Below, piece after piece: positions 1-11,800 of a stretch of 64,000 nt of DNA; the first letter of the stretch is position 1, and every line of letters begins with the position of its first letter. The notes under the pieces are model-generated. The model saw only the letters and a program-made list of their open reading frames with translations, ran no database searches and was not told the origin of the DNA. The translations under genes were made by a program, and so were the position numbers. Source of the DNA: Ligula intestinalis (Eukaryota; Platyhelminthes; Cestoda; Diphyllobothriidea; Diphyllobothriidae); NCBI GenBank assembly GCA_036362985.1, contig JAYGXS010000007.1:15496459-15560458 (forward strand). The letters run 5' to 3'.

Positions 1-3000
1 ACATGGGTGTTTAGACGTCTTAGGGGAATATATTCCAAGACCCTTTGGTACGACCTAGGACCAGAAGGTCGTTTGCACATATATGTGTCCTATAGGACAT
101 TGTAATCAAGGTAGTTTTGTAGGCATTTAAATTTAGACACTACACGGTATTTTCGGTAAAATAACTGCACTCTTGGATGCCGTGACGTTTGCTTGAAGAA
201 ACAGAGTTATGAAGGTAATAACAATATAATCAACGCACTATGACCCTCCATTCAACCAATTTTTACTTACGTCCCACGTGAACAGCGATAGGACGAGCGT
301 ACAGGTCGGCACAACCAAAACACCGACCTATTTACTTTATTTAAGCTTGCTAAACTAACACTAGACATGAGCATAACAAGTAAAAGGAACATACCATGGG
401 TATTTTTCACGAGTGACATTCTCTGAGTAGTCGTTTCTGATGCTGTGCGTAAAACTCCTGCAGAATCTTCTTTCTCTTCAACTCCATCCAAAAAATAATA
501 AGGTTTATTGGCAAAGTACATCTTGGACGCACTCGAAATCATAGAAGACATGAAAAAACCTGGACAAACTCTTTGTTAATATGGGTTCAAATCCGTAAAG
601 CGTTGGCTGCGTAAAGGCCTTTTCTGCTGCGCGGGTTCGACTCCATCCGACGCTGCGAGTTTTTTTCACAATTGTGACAACTAACCAAAGCAAATCTCAA
701 AAACCCTCTATATAATATAGGCTCTGATTTAGTTATATGCTTCGAAGTTTGTTTGAAGGGAAAACTGACTTCAAAGGTCAGTATCTGTACACTTTAGGTA
801 TGAATGCCTCCTAGTAAGAATAGTTCGAGTCAAGATAAAAACTGCCATTAATCGATTTTCAATTTTTCATTCTATAGAGGTAGATTTGGCGGCTGTCGGT
901 TCGCAAGAAATTTTCAAGCAGATGTCGGTGCATTTTTCGGGTCTGTGGACCAACCAACCACTTCCTGTTATAGCAGGTTCTTTTAATAGTTTGAAAGCTT
1001 TCTCTCTGAGGCCTCTAACATCTAGGCAAAATTACTCCAAGCGATATAGGTGTTGAGGAAGCAAGGAGAGTGTGGTCCCGACATGATGACATGCATTACT
1101 GCCTTTGTCCATCTCCGATGAAAATAATCTTCGGGTCTGGCAAGCTGGTCTACACTACAGTATCTCTCACTGCCATAAAAGGCATCCACATTCCTGATTT
1201 GCTTAATTAAAGCCTTAGCTGGAGCATCACATATTGCAGCTCTCAGATGGAACTCCGAATTCCTGTCGACTGAATTGACACTCAGGCCCTGGCTTTCCAG
1301 AGGCAATAGCTCATATATTAATGACCTACAAAACAACTGGAAATCTGATGACTTAGCGTGGCTGCAGTAATATCCTACGACAAAGATATTACTAACTAAG
1401 TGTTCCATAATTCATCTTTGTATGGTATTCTTATCTATATAAGGACTATCTCTAATTAAATAAGTCACTTTCTAAGTGCCCCTAACAAGCAAGAGCGCTT
1501 TAACTACATGGTTAACTTTTTCACAGCTCCTACGTGGACGTACTCACCATTGCCCATTGCCATAGTCTCCGTCGCCTTCTTTGCCTCCACCAGCATCCTT
1601 CGTGCGTCTGCCGGAAGGTCCGGACACACATGCCTCAAAATATTTTGGTCAATAGCTTTCATGTTTAAACCATTTGTTTCAAGAAGCATGCTGTTTATCC
1701 CATCCTACTTCTTGTTTTTCTGTAGCTGCTTAATGCACCCGTGCCCCATTTTTGTCTGATGACTTCCCAAATAACGGATGTACACTTTTGTACATCTTAA
1801 AACCTATATAAACATTTGTAAAATGCAGTGTTAAATACAGTTTATGCCTAAAAATCGAGCAAAATCTGTTAAAAACAACGCAGCACAAAATTTTGAATGC
1901 TGATGTTTACTCTTTTTTCTGAATACTGCTGTCCCCTTTTTAGTCGGATGAGTGTCACTGACCGCGGTACGGTTGAAAATGTTCAGAGATATTTTACTCG
2001 AGAAATATTTGCTCTTCCTCGATTCGCTATTTCTTATGCGAAGAGATGTCAGTTAGCAAACACGATATTTCTGTGGGTTTGAAGACTCGAAGCTGGCCTC
2101 TGCCTCCGCTTTCGCTTTAACTCTGGCCCAAACCTCTCACTGATTAACGCTCTCACTCCGAGAGATCGACCTCAGGCCATTCGTAATTTCTCCATGGTAA
2201 TTTCACCACGCTTTAGCTTCACATTTTACCATTATCGTTTTTTGCCTCCAAATATACCTTCTTCTAGAATAATATTCCTCTCCAAATTAACCTGTCGTCT
2301 AACCTAGCAGTTTGTAAAGTCAAATTACGTAAACATTTAACTTCGGAATACATTTGGCAGTCATTCGATCAGCCTTGGCTGACACTTTGCATCTACTGCC
2401 CAGCTGCTTCCCCATTATCACCTGGAGCGCCCCACATAACTCATCAGGCCTTTGCCCGCAAACAATGCAGACGGGGCGGTCGCGTGATGTCTCAAGTTCA
2501 TTTTGATGACTTCCTTTTACTCTCGTGAGCTGTGCAGCTCTCCTGATTGGCTGGAGGACGCCCCTTTAAGCTGCGCGCACAGGCACAGGATGAACATACG
2601 TCAACTGAATTGTTTACTCTAAGCAGAACCCTTTGTCAGCTCCTTTTGTTACAGTACACTGTCCTAACTTATTGATCTTACTGCCTTCTGACTTAGGGAA
2701 CCTTCTGTAGTCGAAAATCACTCATTCGACAGATATAATATCCTTGCTATCCATCTCGTTCCCAAATATACAACTTTTGGATTTTTAAAAGAGTTCTCCC
2801 GGTATTTGGGGTGGTTCTATTTATATCAAATTCAATGCGTGCCTTTCTTATACTTAATAGAGTGATCGTTGCGGCGGCGTTTCGTTTCCTACTCTATCCG
2901 ACTATTATTACCAGATGTTAACTAACTTTCTCCATTTTCCGTTGCACAACCCTAATTATGGGCATCGTAGTCTCTAGTGATGCTCGTGGCGCTTCTGCTG

Positions 3001-3570
3001 TTTTCAGAAGCTTGTCGCTAGACTCTGCAGTCCGCAAGCTCAGGTCTCCGGCATTTAGGTGATGATTGCATAACCTCTACAGTCCTCTCATCCTTTCGAC
3101 CCAGTTGTCCGCGACGACCTCCTGTCTCACCTCCCGGATGGTTGATCATGCAGTCATTTGCGCGATGTTCCAATAGTGAACAGCAGCCTCTGCTGTTATA
3201 TGATTTCTCCCACGTCAAGAAGCGTTTTGAACCCTCATAGTGATCAAAAACAATTCTGTTCCACTGTATCGCAACAATTTTATCAACTAACCGCAACTTT
3301 TACAGAAGCATTTTTTCTCGTCTGTGTTTAATTTTTTTAAGTCGGAATATGCTGCACTCTGCCCCAGATTTCATGGAAGAAGTTTTCTTTCACTGCTTTT
3401 TCCCAAGTTAACCATAATTTTTCAGAGGGTATAAACTATTATTTACAATAACGATGAGTGGGCGGATATGAAAATATCTGTCTACCATACTAAACACTTC
3501 CGTTGCCTGTGTTGTTGCTCTAAAAGGGCAGCAATTATCCTCTTTTTATTTATTTTTACCACAGCACTAA
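1..3570. other. No recognisable gene
   Basis: Short AT-rich frames only, with no domain signature on either strand. The only structured item is a pair of tRNA-like T-arm sequences at 580-660. An open frame at 1022-1408 (-) was not recognised. Confidence 0.5.
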
Positions 3571-3683
3571 GTTGGCAGTAACAGGCTCTTCGGGATTGAA
3601 ATATAAATTTATGTATCATTTTCATAATCCCACAAAGAAGACGAAAAAGAAGTCACAAGGACATGGACCGAATTATATTGAGA

Positions 3684-4245
3684 CTGACGTTTCGGACACT
3701 CGTTGTTATCCATCGTCAGAGTATCGTGGTGGTTGTTCCCGCTTTCCGGGACTGTTTGAACCTTGCCACATGTCTGGTGTTATATCCGTACTCGACGCAT
3801 GATCTCTGAGCTGCATGCTCGCTGCTGGCTGTCCGTGAGGTTCATCGCTGCTGGGCCCGCGTGAGCTTTGTCCCCTTCGCGGTGCTCGTAATTGTTGGCA
3901 AGTTAGTATGCATACTGACTTGTTGCTGGCCGCATGACATGATGTCAGTCTTGTGAGCGCGGCGGTGAGGTAGGGTTCCACATTGTTCACGTGGTTCCTT
4001 GCTGAACCCTCTCTCTGATTCTCATCTGCCTCGTGTCCCTTGGAATCAGGACGTCTCCCTATACCATCTGTCATTCAAATGATAAAAGTCATATAGACGT
4101 ACGCAGTCTCGACTGCTCTCGTTTCGTTGACCATCAACCATCATCAAAGCATTATATTTGGTCGCATCCCAGGCATCCCCAACGATGGTCTTGTAGATTC
4201 GACGGACTTTTGGATCCCATATGGCGGTGCCATTCACGATCATAA
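3684..4245 (-). mobile_element. Probable Penelope-like element 3'-end remnant
   Basis: The - strand carries a hammerhead-like motif at 3719-3684 (CTGACGATGG ... CCGAAACGTCAG) of the same form as those at 27835, 55459 and 61190, some of which lie next to Penelope coding remnants. An open frame immediately upstream (4074-3706) is not clearly Penelope protein. The assignment rests on the motif. Confidence 0.4.
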
Positions 4246-4866
4246 ACTGGTTGGTACCCTATGTTCTATAATGCCGCACCGGTTTGAGAACCCGCGTGTA
4301 GTGCCGGGAACCCGTCTGTACCATTAGTGTTTCGTTAACACCAATTTTTCTGCTCCACGCTCAGTTTCGGCTGAGTTTGCTTCAAATCCCCCCCTTCCTA
4401 CTAATAGAGGTAGTGGGTATCAGGATACATGGTCAAAATATGGATGAAGATGTGGCCCGTCTGTGTGTGCCCTTGAATTTCATTATCCGCATGACATTGC
4501 TCCATGCATTTTTTTCGAATCTACCAAATTTGCTCCTTAACAGTTGCACTCTTGTCATAGCTATGGACTACCGATACTATTTGTTAAACCAATTATTCCT
4601 AGAACTTTTTGCTATCGATTTTTTTGGTCTGTTGATGAGGCCCAATGGGCTGGAGATATGCAACCTATTATTATTATTTTTTTGGTAGGATTGTGTTATG
4701 GGGTCGTGTGAGTGCGCGCGAAGTACGTCCAACTCCAAAACGGGAGAGTGGTAATAAAGGAAAGTATGGGTGGGGCATATCAGGGGAAGAGAGAGAGTGA
4801 AATTATTCCAAAAACTCAGAAAATTACGTAGGAACGCCTAAATTTGTTTAACTGAACAAAAAATCG

Positions 4867-5016
4867 GCTTAAAAATTGGTTTTTTGAGTAATAACAGGAA
4901 AAAAGCAGCTTGGAAACCAAAAAATCAAGCCGCGAAAGGTAATTGGACAAAAAATATTCAAGGAATTAAATATATGGTCTTTTTCCTTTGATTACTCAAA
5001 AAATCAATTTTTAAGC
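4867..5016. repeat. Foldback (inverted repeat) 1
   Basis: Left arm 4867-4905 begins gcttaaaaattg. Right arm 4979-5016 ends with its complement, caatttttaagc. The arms are about 38 nt with roughly three differences, around a 73-nt AT-rich spacer. A non-autonomous DNA element or simple hairpin; no target duplication was identified. Confidence 0.65.
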
Positions 5017-5079
5017 GCGAAAATTGGGACGCCTTGAAAAATTTGTAGCCTGGAAAAGTAAGCCTACTTAAATTTTGAA

Positions 5080-6850
5080 AGTAGATGGTTACTCTAGGTT
5101 ACGGAAAATTCCAAGCCCTAGAGACAACCTCACCGAAAAGCAGATTCGTAACACAGGACCAACCACTGCGAAAACCGTGTTGGTTATTGGAAAGGAGGTG
5201 ATTCTGCTCGAGGAACTGCATCAACGCCTTCTTATGATTTTTTCCACGGTTTTGCAACGAGTGGAGTTAAGGCTCACCGGCCGGTAATTGTCTGCAGGCG
5301 CTCGGCTTCCACTCTTGAAAAGGGAAATGATCGTCGCTGTCTTCCAATCAGATGGTAGGTACCCAGCAGCAAATAACTCCTGGGAGATTCAGACTAGCGG
5401 CTTGGCAATTTCAGAAGATAGCTCCTTCAACAGCTTGGGCGGGATTGCATCGGGGCCTGGGAAGGTCCATTCTTTCAAATTTAGAAGCTCAGTATTAACT
5501 ATATCTTCGGTTAAGAGGACTGTAGCTGGAAAAGGCATAGCATCGTCGCTATAAGTGGGCGAGAAAAGGCGGGTTCAGTCGTCACGACGGACCGGAAGAA
5601 CTGAGAGAGGTGGTCAGCTTTATCCTTGTGCTCTGAGATTTTGGCACCTTCGGCAGTTCGCAGTAGGGGGATAGGATCCTTGTCGCGCGTGCTCTGTAAA
5701 GGACTTTGAGACTAACCATGGCACGGTTAATCATTTTCTTTTGGAACATCTGTTGGTCTCTGACAATGAGACGTTTCACCCAGTTTCTCTGTATTTTGTT
5801 ACTATTGAGAGATTTAGGTGACCTATCAATTAGGGACTTTATCCACAATTTTCTCTAATTGTTAACTTCCGTTTTTAAAGACGGAGTCAACCAACGAAGC
5901 CTGTTCGTAAGTTTTCTGCGTGTGATTGTGCAGTGGCTAGAGGTGAGGTTATGGACTATCCCTTTGAACTGTTCTCAAGCTTCTTCAACGTTGTCGGATA
6001 GTGTGGATGCCCAGTCTATGAAACAGAGATCATGTTTCATTTGTTTGAAATCGTCACGCCAAATGTTTGGTCGGAGGTCTTGCGGTTGGGCAGGCAGAGA
6101 AAATAAACTGTATTCCCACATGAGAACTACATGGTCAGTCTGGCCTAGTGGGATGTAGAAAATTCGCAATGTCAATATTGTCAAGCGATTTAGTGAGCAC
6201 AACGTCGAGTCAGTTCATCCGCTGGCCCTCACGAATTCTTGTGGGAAATGTGACGTACTGGGTGAAAAGCAGGGATTGAGTTATATTCAGGAGCTGATGG
6301 TCGAACGCCGATTCCGGACAATCAGCTCAAGAGGAGCTCCAGTTGATGGTGGGGGCATTGAAGTCCCCATCAGTAAGGGTATTTGACCGCGTATCGAGGG
6401 CCGTAAGCTCATCCAGCAATAATGCATCAGTCTCAGGATCTTTCCTTTGTGGTCGGTAGACAGTTAAGATGGCTTTGGGAACCCGTTGCTCTTACAGTCA
6501 ACCATACCGCTTCCGGACAAGACGTATTTGCCGTTTTTTCAGAAACAGACAAACCGTTCTTTACGAAGGTTGCTACGCCTCCACCTCTTCGGTTGTCTCA
6601 GTCTTTGCGGAACAGTTGAAAGCCAGGTATTCCGAGCTCGCGATTGTCAATCTGGTCCGACAACCATGTTTATATCATAAAAATAACACCAGGAAAGAGA
6701 TTGGATACGTTGATCCTTAGTGCATCTATTTTAGAAATTAAGCCTTGCGCATTAGTTTGCATAAATATCAGCTTTGTGTTCTTGCGTGGTCCATTTTTAA
6801 CCCCGACTAGTACATCCGTTCCTTATTCGGGTCACGTCCGTAGTTATGCC
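5080..6850 (-). mobile_element. CR1/Jockey-type LINE, endonuclease to start of reverse transcriptase, 3' part missing
   Basis: Read on the - strand from about 6850, broken frames give an apurinic-type endonuclease (ALRINVSNL, PGFQLFRKD, GGGVATFVKNGLSVSE, then GDFNAPTINW and FDHQLL). The linker follows (LCFIDWASTLSDNVEEA, RVKRLIVRD), and then the reverse transcriptase opening near 5340-5140. It stops there, before the catalytic FADD block. The linker and early RT match the copy at 44600-46480 closely. Several stops and frameshifts make it inactive. Loss of the 3' half is unusual because LINE copies are normally 5'-truncated. Confidence 0.82.
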
Positions 6851-7642
6851 TGAAGGCTGACACCGCTCTGTTGCCTGTGTCCCAGGAAATGAGGCTAACC
6901 TAATAAATGAGGTCAGTCTACTAAAGTGGGAGTCTCATTGGACGGATTGAGTTCAAGCCACTGTGCGTTGAGGCCAGAATGGGGGAGGAATGCTGCATGT
7001 GTTTGAGTGCACGTCAGGTGCGTCTGGAAGCAGTGGCGGTCACCCGCCCATTTGCGCACGCCTCAAGAAACGCGAGGAAACGTATTTAAGCGAGGCCCTA
7101 TACCCTGACTAACCCCGTCTGAGGCGTCAAAACTAAGGAGGGCATCGGATAGACACGAACACTTCAATTTCTTAAGATACTTGCGTATAGAGGTTGGTTG
7201 GCTACAAATAGGGCATGCAAGCATTGAACCTCCTCCTTCTTCCAACTGTCGTCACCGCAATGTGTCTAAACGCGTTGAAATAACGTTGCAACACAACTAA
7301 CTTTGGATCCAACAGAGTGGTTTTTTCTGAAGTTGAGGAAGCGTCCAGCAAGCATATAATATTAGGCGGGCAGCAAGGCTGCAACAGTGCCGAAAAACAG
7401 GAAAAAATGTTGTTACTGATGCCTAGGCCGTTATATCACCGCTCAATTAAGCCTTGTGTGATTCGCCAAGGAAAGAACACGACAAGAGGTGTGCAACGGT
7501 AGAAGTCCTTGAGTGAAATAGGTACAACCCATTAAGGACAGCAAACCATGTAACACGATGCCCATTGAGCCAATCAGCTTCTCTCCTGGAATAGTCACCG
7601 GTAGGATTGGCTGGTGACTCAACGGCTGACTGTCGTTTGAAG

Positions 7643-8745
7643 TTCAAGTTATCGGTTGACTGGCTGCACGATGCGTTCGCTCGCGTGTAAGCCAATCGAT
7701 AGCCTGCCATGTATGGGCTATCGCTTGCCAGCTACTGCTTGCTAAGGCTGTTCGTTAGGCCGTCTTAAAAATCCCCTCTTTGAAGACAAATCATGAGATG
7801 TGAGTTGCGGTTCACTCGCAAAGGAACCGTTTGCATTTCCTTCCAGTCTGATCACCTAGAAGCTTGGGGAGTTTGGCTGACAACTGGAACTGTTGTTTTT
7901 GCCTTGTTTTTGGCTGGTCGAATGTGTCCAGTAATAGTTCTAGTGATAAAGTTGGGCCTAGTTTTGGCACGTCAGCACACTTAATGTGTTTCAACTGGTT
8001 GGCGTGTCGCACCAAAATCTCGTAAACCACGTCACCATACCTTCGGTGAAAACGTCTAATTGCCAACTTTTCCTGATACATTCTGTAGTCCTTTGCAAGC
8101 ACCGTCTTGCCTGGGTGGAACAATCGTTGTCTTGCACCGTGGCGTTGGTTGAATTGCCTTTCCATTGACGTCGGATGGGCTGATTCATCAACAACACCAA
8201 CAGATGACAGCAGACGAATAAAGTCAAATGGTGTGCGAAGATTCCTCTACATCAAAGCTTCTGCAGGGAGGCCACCGTTTGGAGTGGGAGGGTTTGAGGT
8301 GGCTCGATAGTTCAGCAGGAATATTTCGAGAACTTCTTCCGGCGTCCCCTCCCCTTTTGATTTCTGAAGAGGCCGCTCAAAGGTGCCGACTTATTGCTCA
8401 ACCTGTCCGTTGGACTCCGGGCGATCTGGTGGCGAATGCACGTGATTAGGGCCCGACTGCTTGCAGAATCGGGCGAATGCGGCTAATGTGAACTGCCCTC
8501 CGTTATCGCTCAACAAAGTTTCGGGACAATGGAACCTGCCGAACGGTTGCCGAGGAGTGTTGTGTGTGGCTCCGGCTGTCGTGCGTTCCATGACGATGAC
8601 TTCCGGCCATTTGCTATAAGCATCAATGGTGATAAGGAAGTTCTGGCCTTTAAGCGGTCCTGCATAATCGATGTTGACCATAGAACAAAGGGCTTATGGA
8701 ACAGTCCATGCCTTGAGTGTGGCCTTCACTGGCGTCTTCGATGCG
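7643..8745 (-). mobile_element. Ty3/gypsy LTR element, integrase end of pol and 3' LTR part
   Basis: From the gap edge leftward the - strand encodes an integrase core: MVNIDYAGPLKGQNFLITID, YSKWPEVIVM, LLSDNGGQFT and PESNGQVEQ, retaining D, D and E of the DDE triad. A frameshifted C-terminal part follows (EIFLLNYRATSNPPTPNGG; FHPGKTVLAKDYR). Beyond the pol end lies a 113-bp LTR segment (7643-7755) that is repeated at 8756-8868. The upstream gag, protease, RT and RNase H parts are absent, apparently lost in the N gap. Confidence 0.85.
8391..8681 (-). pseudogene. Gypsy integrase catalytic core
   Basis: A 96-residue open stretch with IDYAG, YSKWPEV, LLSDNGGQFT and the ESNGQVE motif of rve-type integrases. 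The first Asp lies in NIDYAG, the second in SDNG and the Glu in GQVE. Frameshifts before 8681 and after 8391 separate it from the rest of pol, so it is not a functional gene as it stands. Confidence 0.85.
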
Positions 8746-8755
8746 NNNNNNNNNN
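8746..8755. other. Assembly gap (10 N)
   Basis: Ten N characters. The sequence on the left is integrase and on the right is an LTR copy, so the missing interior of a gypsy element probably lies here and the true gap could be several kilobases. Confidence 0.97.
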
Positions 8756-8868
8756 TTCAAGTTATCGGTTGACTGGCTGCACGATGCGTTCGCTCGCGTG
8801 TAGGCCAATCGATAGCCTGCCATGTACGGGCTATCGCTTGCAAGCTACTGCTTGCTAAGGCTGTTCGT
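8756..8868 (-). repeat. Second LTR copy of the gypsy element
   Basis: 113 bp matching 7643-7755 with three mismatches (about 97% identity), in the same orientation. On the - strand it would be the 5' LTR start, cut by the gap. Confidence 0.8.
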
Positions 8869-11800
8869 AAGGGTATCCCACTACATTTCGACTTTATACA
8901 CAAGCGAGTTTTCGAAGCGTGAACCTCAATATAATTATCTTCATGTCCTTCTGCCTTCTTCTTCGTCTATTTAGGGGGACGATGAAAATGATATGATATC
9001 TGGACCTCAAGACTTTCTTCATGTTGAATAAATTTATTAATAATTATTTACTTAATGACGAAACTACTTTTTACAATGGCGGCAGTCAAAATCGTTCAAA
9101 CATGGAAGAAATGTTAAAAAGTAAGAGTGATACGGTAATATGCACTTTTAGCAGTCGTCGTAGGTAAACTTGCAAAGTTATTTTATAATGGCTTGCTTTG
9201 TTAGACAATCTCGATTGTCCAAAACCTCGGCAGTTGAGGAGTAGATTGTTCTTGAGTTAGAACTGAAATGGAGAGGTCGCGTGCCATGCCAGTTAATCAG
9301 CTCAAGCATTTTCTGATCAAGCAAGAGGACAAGGCAATTTAGATCTAAACTGAAAATGATATGGAATTTTTAATTGGTTGCCTTTATCAAAATACATACA
9401 AACACATTCAGATATTACAACTACATACATAAAACGACAACGTGCAAGGACCTACAAGACCCAATTTATTTAACCGAGACAGGTACAGCACTGTAGCCAT
9501 TTGTGTGTAACCAAACTTGATTGTAGTTTAACAGAAATACGCATACTTTGATTCTTATCTGCATATAACTACGTAAGGGGCTTAGATTGAGTAACTATTT
9601 AGACATTTTTTAATCAATAAATGAGATGGTGAATAAAAAGTGACTCCTTGCTTCGTGGAAAGCCTTGAGATTAACATGCACAACCTTGATGTGACCTACA
9701 AAGTAGTTCATTGTTGGTGTGGTGCAGCTATGTGATTTTTCGCCGTGGATTATTTAGGCGACGAATGGATGCATATAACGGAAATGTACGCACATTTTGT
9801 GGTTTTCTTCATTATATAATACTTTAAATAAATATATTAGAGCAAAAAAACTTCCGGCTTCCATCCGTAACTGTCATTTTAGTTCGTGGTGGATTACGCG
9901 CCTTGAAATTAATTTACAATAGCTATTGTATTTAACTAGTTAATTAATTTTCAAAGATGTTTCTGTACCGGCGTCTCTGTAGCTATATAAATTATCGCAT
10001 AACGGTCTTTGGCATTCTTCCGCCCTGATTATTTTCTTTGCCTCGCCCCGGTTCCAATTGTACAACTGCAGGCTGTAGTCTGAACTGAGTTGTAATAGCT
10101 GCAACGTTTTGTTGACGAGTTGTGTGCGACACTTGTGTTGAAGTCGATTCTTTCAAAGAACTATGTGAGGTGCGCCATTGATATCATCACACGGTTTACA
10201 ACCGTCGCATCCAATCTGAGAGCGTCAACCCTTGATGTCTGTGCATTGGCAAAATGCTCGTGACTGTGCTATTAGGGATAGCCTGCTAGTATCGTTATAC
10301 CCTTTAATAAACCGTGGACTGGCAGCTCAGACTTGTGCGCGGTTAGCGATTCAATGACTGAATGCAACTTGCGCAAATGACTGCTGGACAGATGTGCCCC
10401 ACATTGAGGCCTTGGTGTAACACTGGACAGAATTATTAAACACCACATCAAGCACGCGTTTGCGGACATTGTAAGAAAGTGGGTTTGTAATGCCAGGAGT
10501 CTATATTAAGGCATATACATTACTAGAATAACAAAAGTGAAATGTGCCGATGCAATGAAGTAAATAGGTACTGTCCAAACGATCCCTTTGGAGTGCGCAG
10601 TAGTCACGTCATATCATTTAGACACCAGTGTTGATTGCGGCGCTTTTGGCAACTGCGGGTAATGGTTGTGGAGTATTTTGGCAATGGAGGACATGAGTGA
10701 CGAACGGAGAGCGTGGTTAGGGAAAGATGTTAGCGGTAGGAAGGGAACAGAGGTCACCTTGGCTGACAAAATCGCACCACTCCAATTCGTTATACACGCC
10801 AAAGCAATCTCAACCAAATCAAACAACTTTCGCATTTTTGTTGCGTTACGCCCTAGTGACGAGGGGCAGTCAATCTCAAAACTGAATGTAGACTTACTGC
10901 GGGGAATAGCTCCGGTAAAATATATTGTTATCAGATATTCTCTCTGTATTAGTTAATGATTGGTTAGAAAGTGCATCGTGTACTTCTCGGGAGGAGACCC
11001 CACGAACCCCGAATTTCCAATTTTTAAAAGAAAATTAGAATGAAACGGTATAGGCCTGTAATAGTTCTTCACTCGTCGTATGATGCACTTTCGGCCCGAG
11101 CTTGCCCATTAATACTATGCTGCCTGGAGGCCACACGCGAATGCTTTTTGTGCTATAATTATGTCAAACTGCAGGTTTCCTACATCGCAAGGGGTTTACA
11201 GACAGACACATTATGCAAGTAGCCCACGTGGATATGGTAGCATCTGCTGTATCCAAACGGTGTGACAGTCTACTCCTTCCCTCTTAAAAACAGCTAGAAG
11301 CAAAATCACCAACTATCACTATTACTGTCTAGGTTTTCCGCTTGTTGCACAGACAACCTTACCTTGATATGCTAAATGTGTCATTTGGCAACTAAATATT
11401 TAAATGCAGTCTACTTTGACCAGATGTTTTATTTGGGCAGTGAGAGGAGTTTATTTTAACATAGAAATAATTGTGCCGAGATAAGTTGGTTTACTTTTTT
11501 GACGAAATAATGGTGTCCCTTCGGTAAAACATGGGATGAAAGCAGTCATACTTTGACAATTGACAATGCGAACAATAACGTCCTTTGTGTATTCAAAGAT
11601 TAAATGATGGCTCCTATGATAATTTACTGCGTACCCGCGTAGCGTCCACCCACTAACGGTACATCTTTTGAAAAGTTAGAATGTTTAATTTCTGTGGGCT
11701 TTTTAATCTGTTTTCATTTTTACTGCAGTTGACGCTTTATAACTTCCTAGCGGCTAAATGCCAAGGTCTTCCCCAGGATGCCACTATCGAGTTATATGTA

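Noticed and set aside
1022..1408. A host gene on the - strand
   Set aside because: 128-codon frame with no recognised domain, no clear splice sites and no coding-like composition.
10614..10956. Penelope or LINE fragment
   Set aside because: A short resemblance (ctgacaaaatcgcaccac versus the 54710 region) is limited to about 20 bases and does not extend into recognisable protein motifs.
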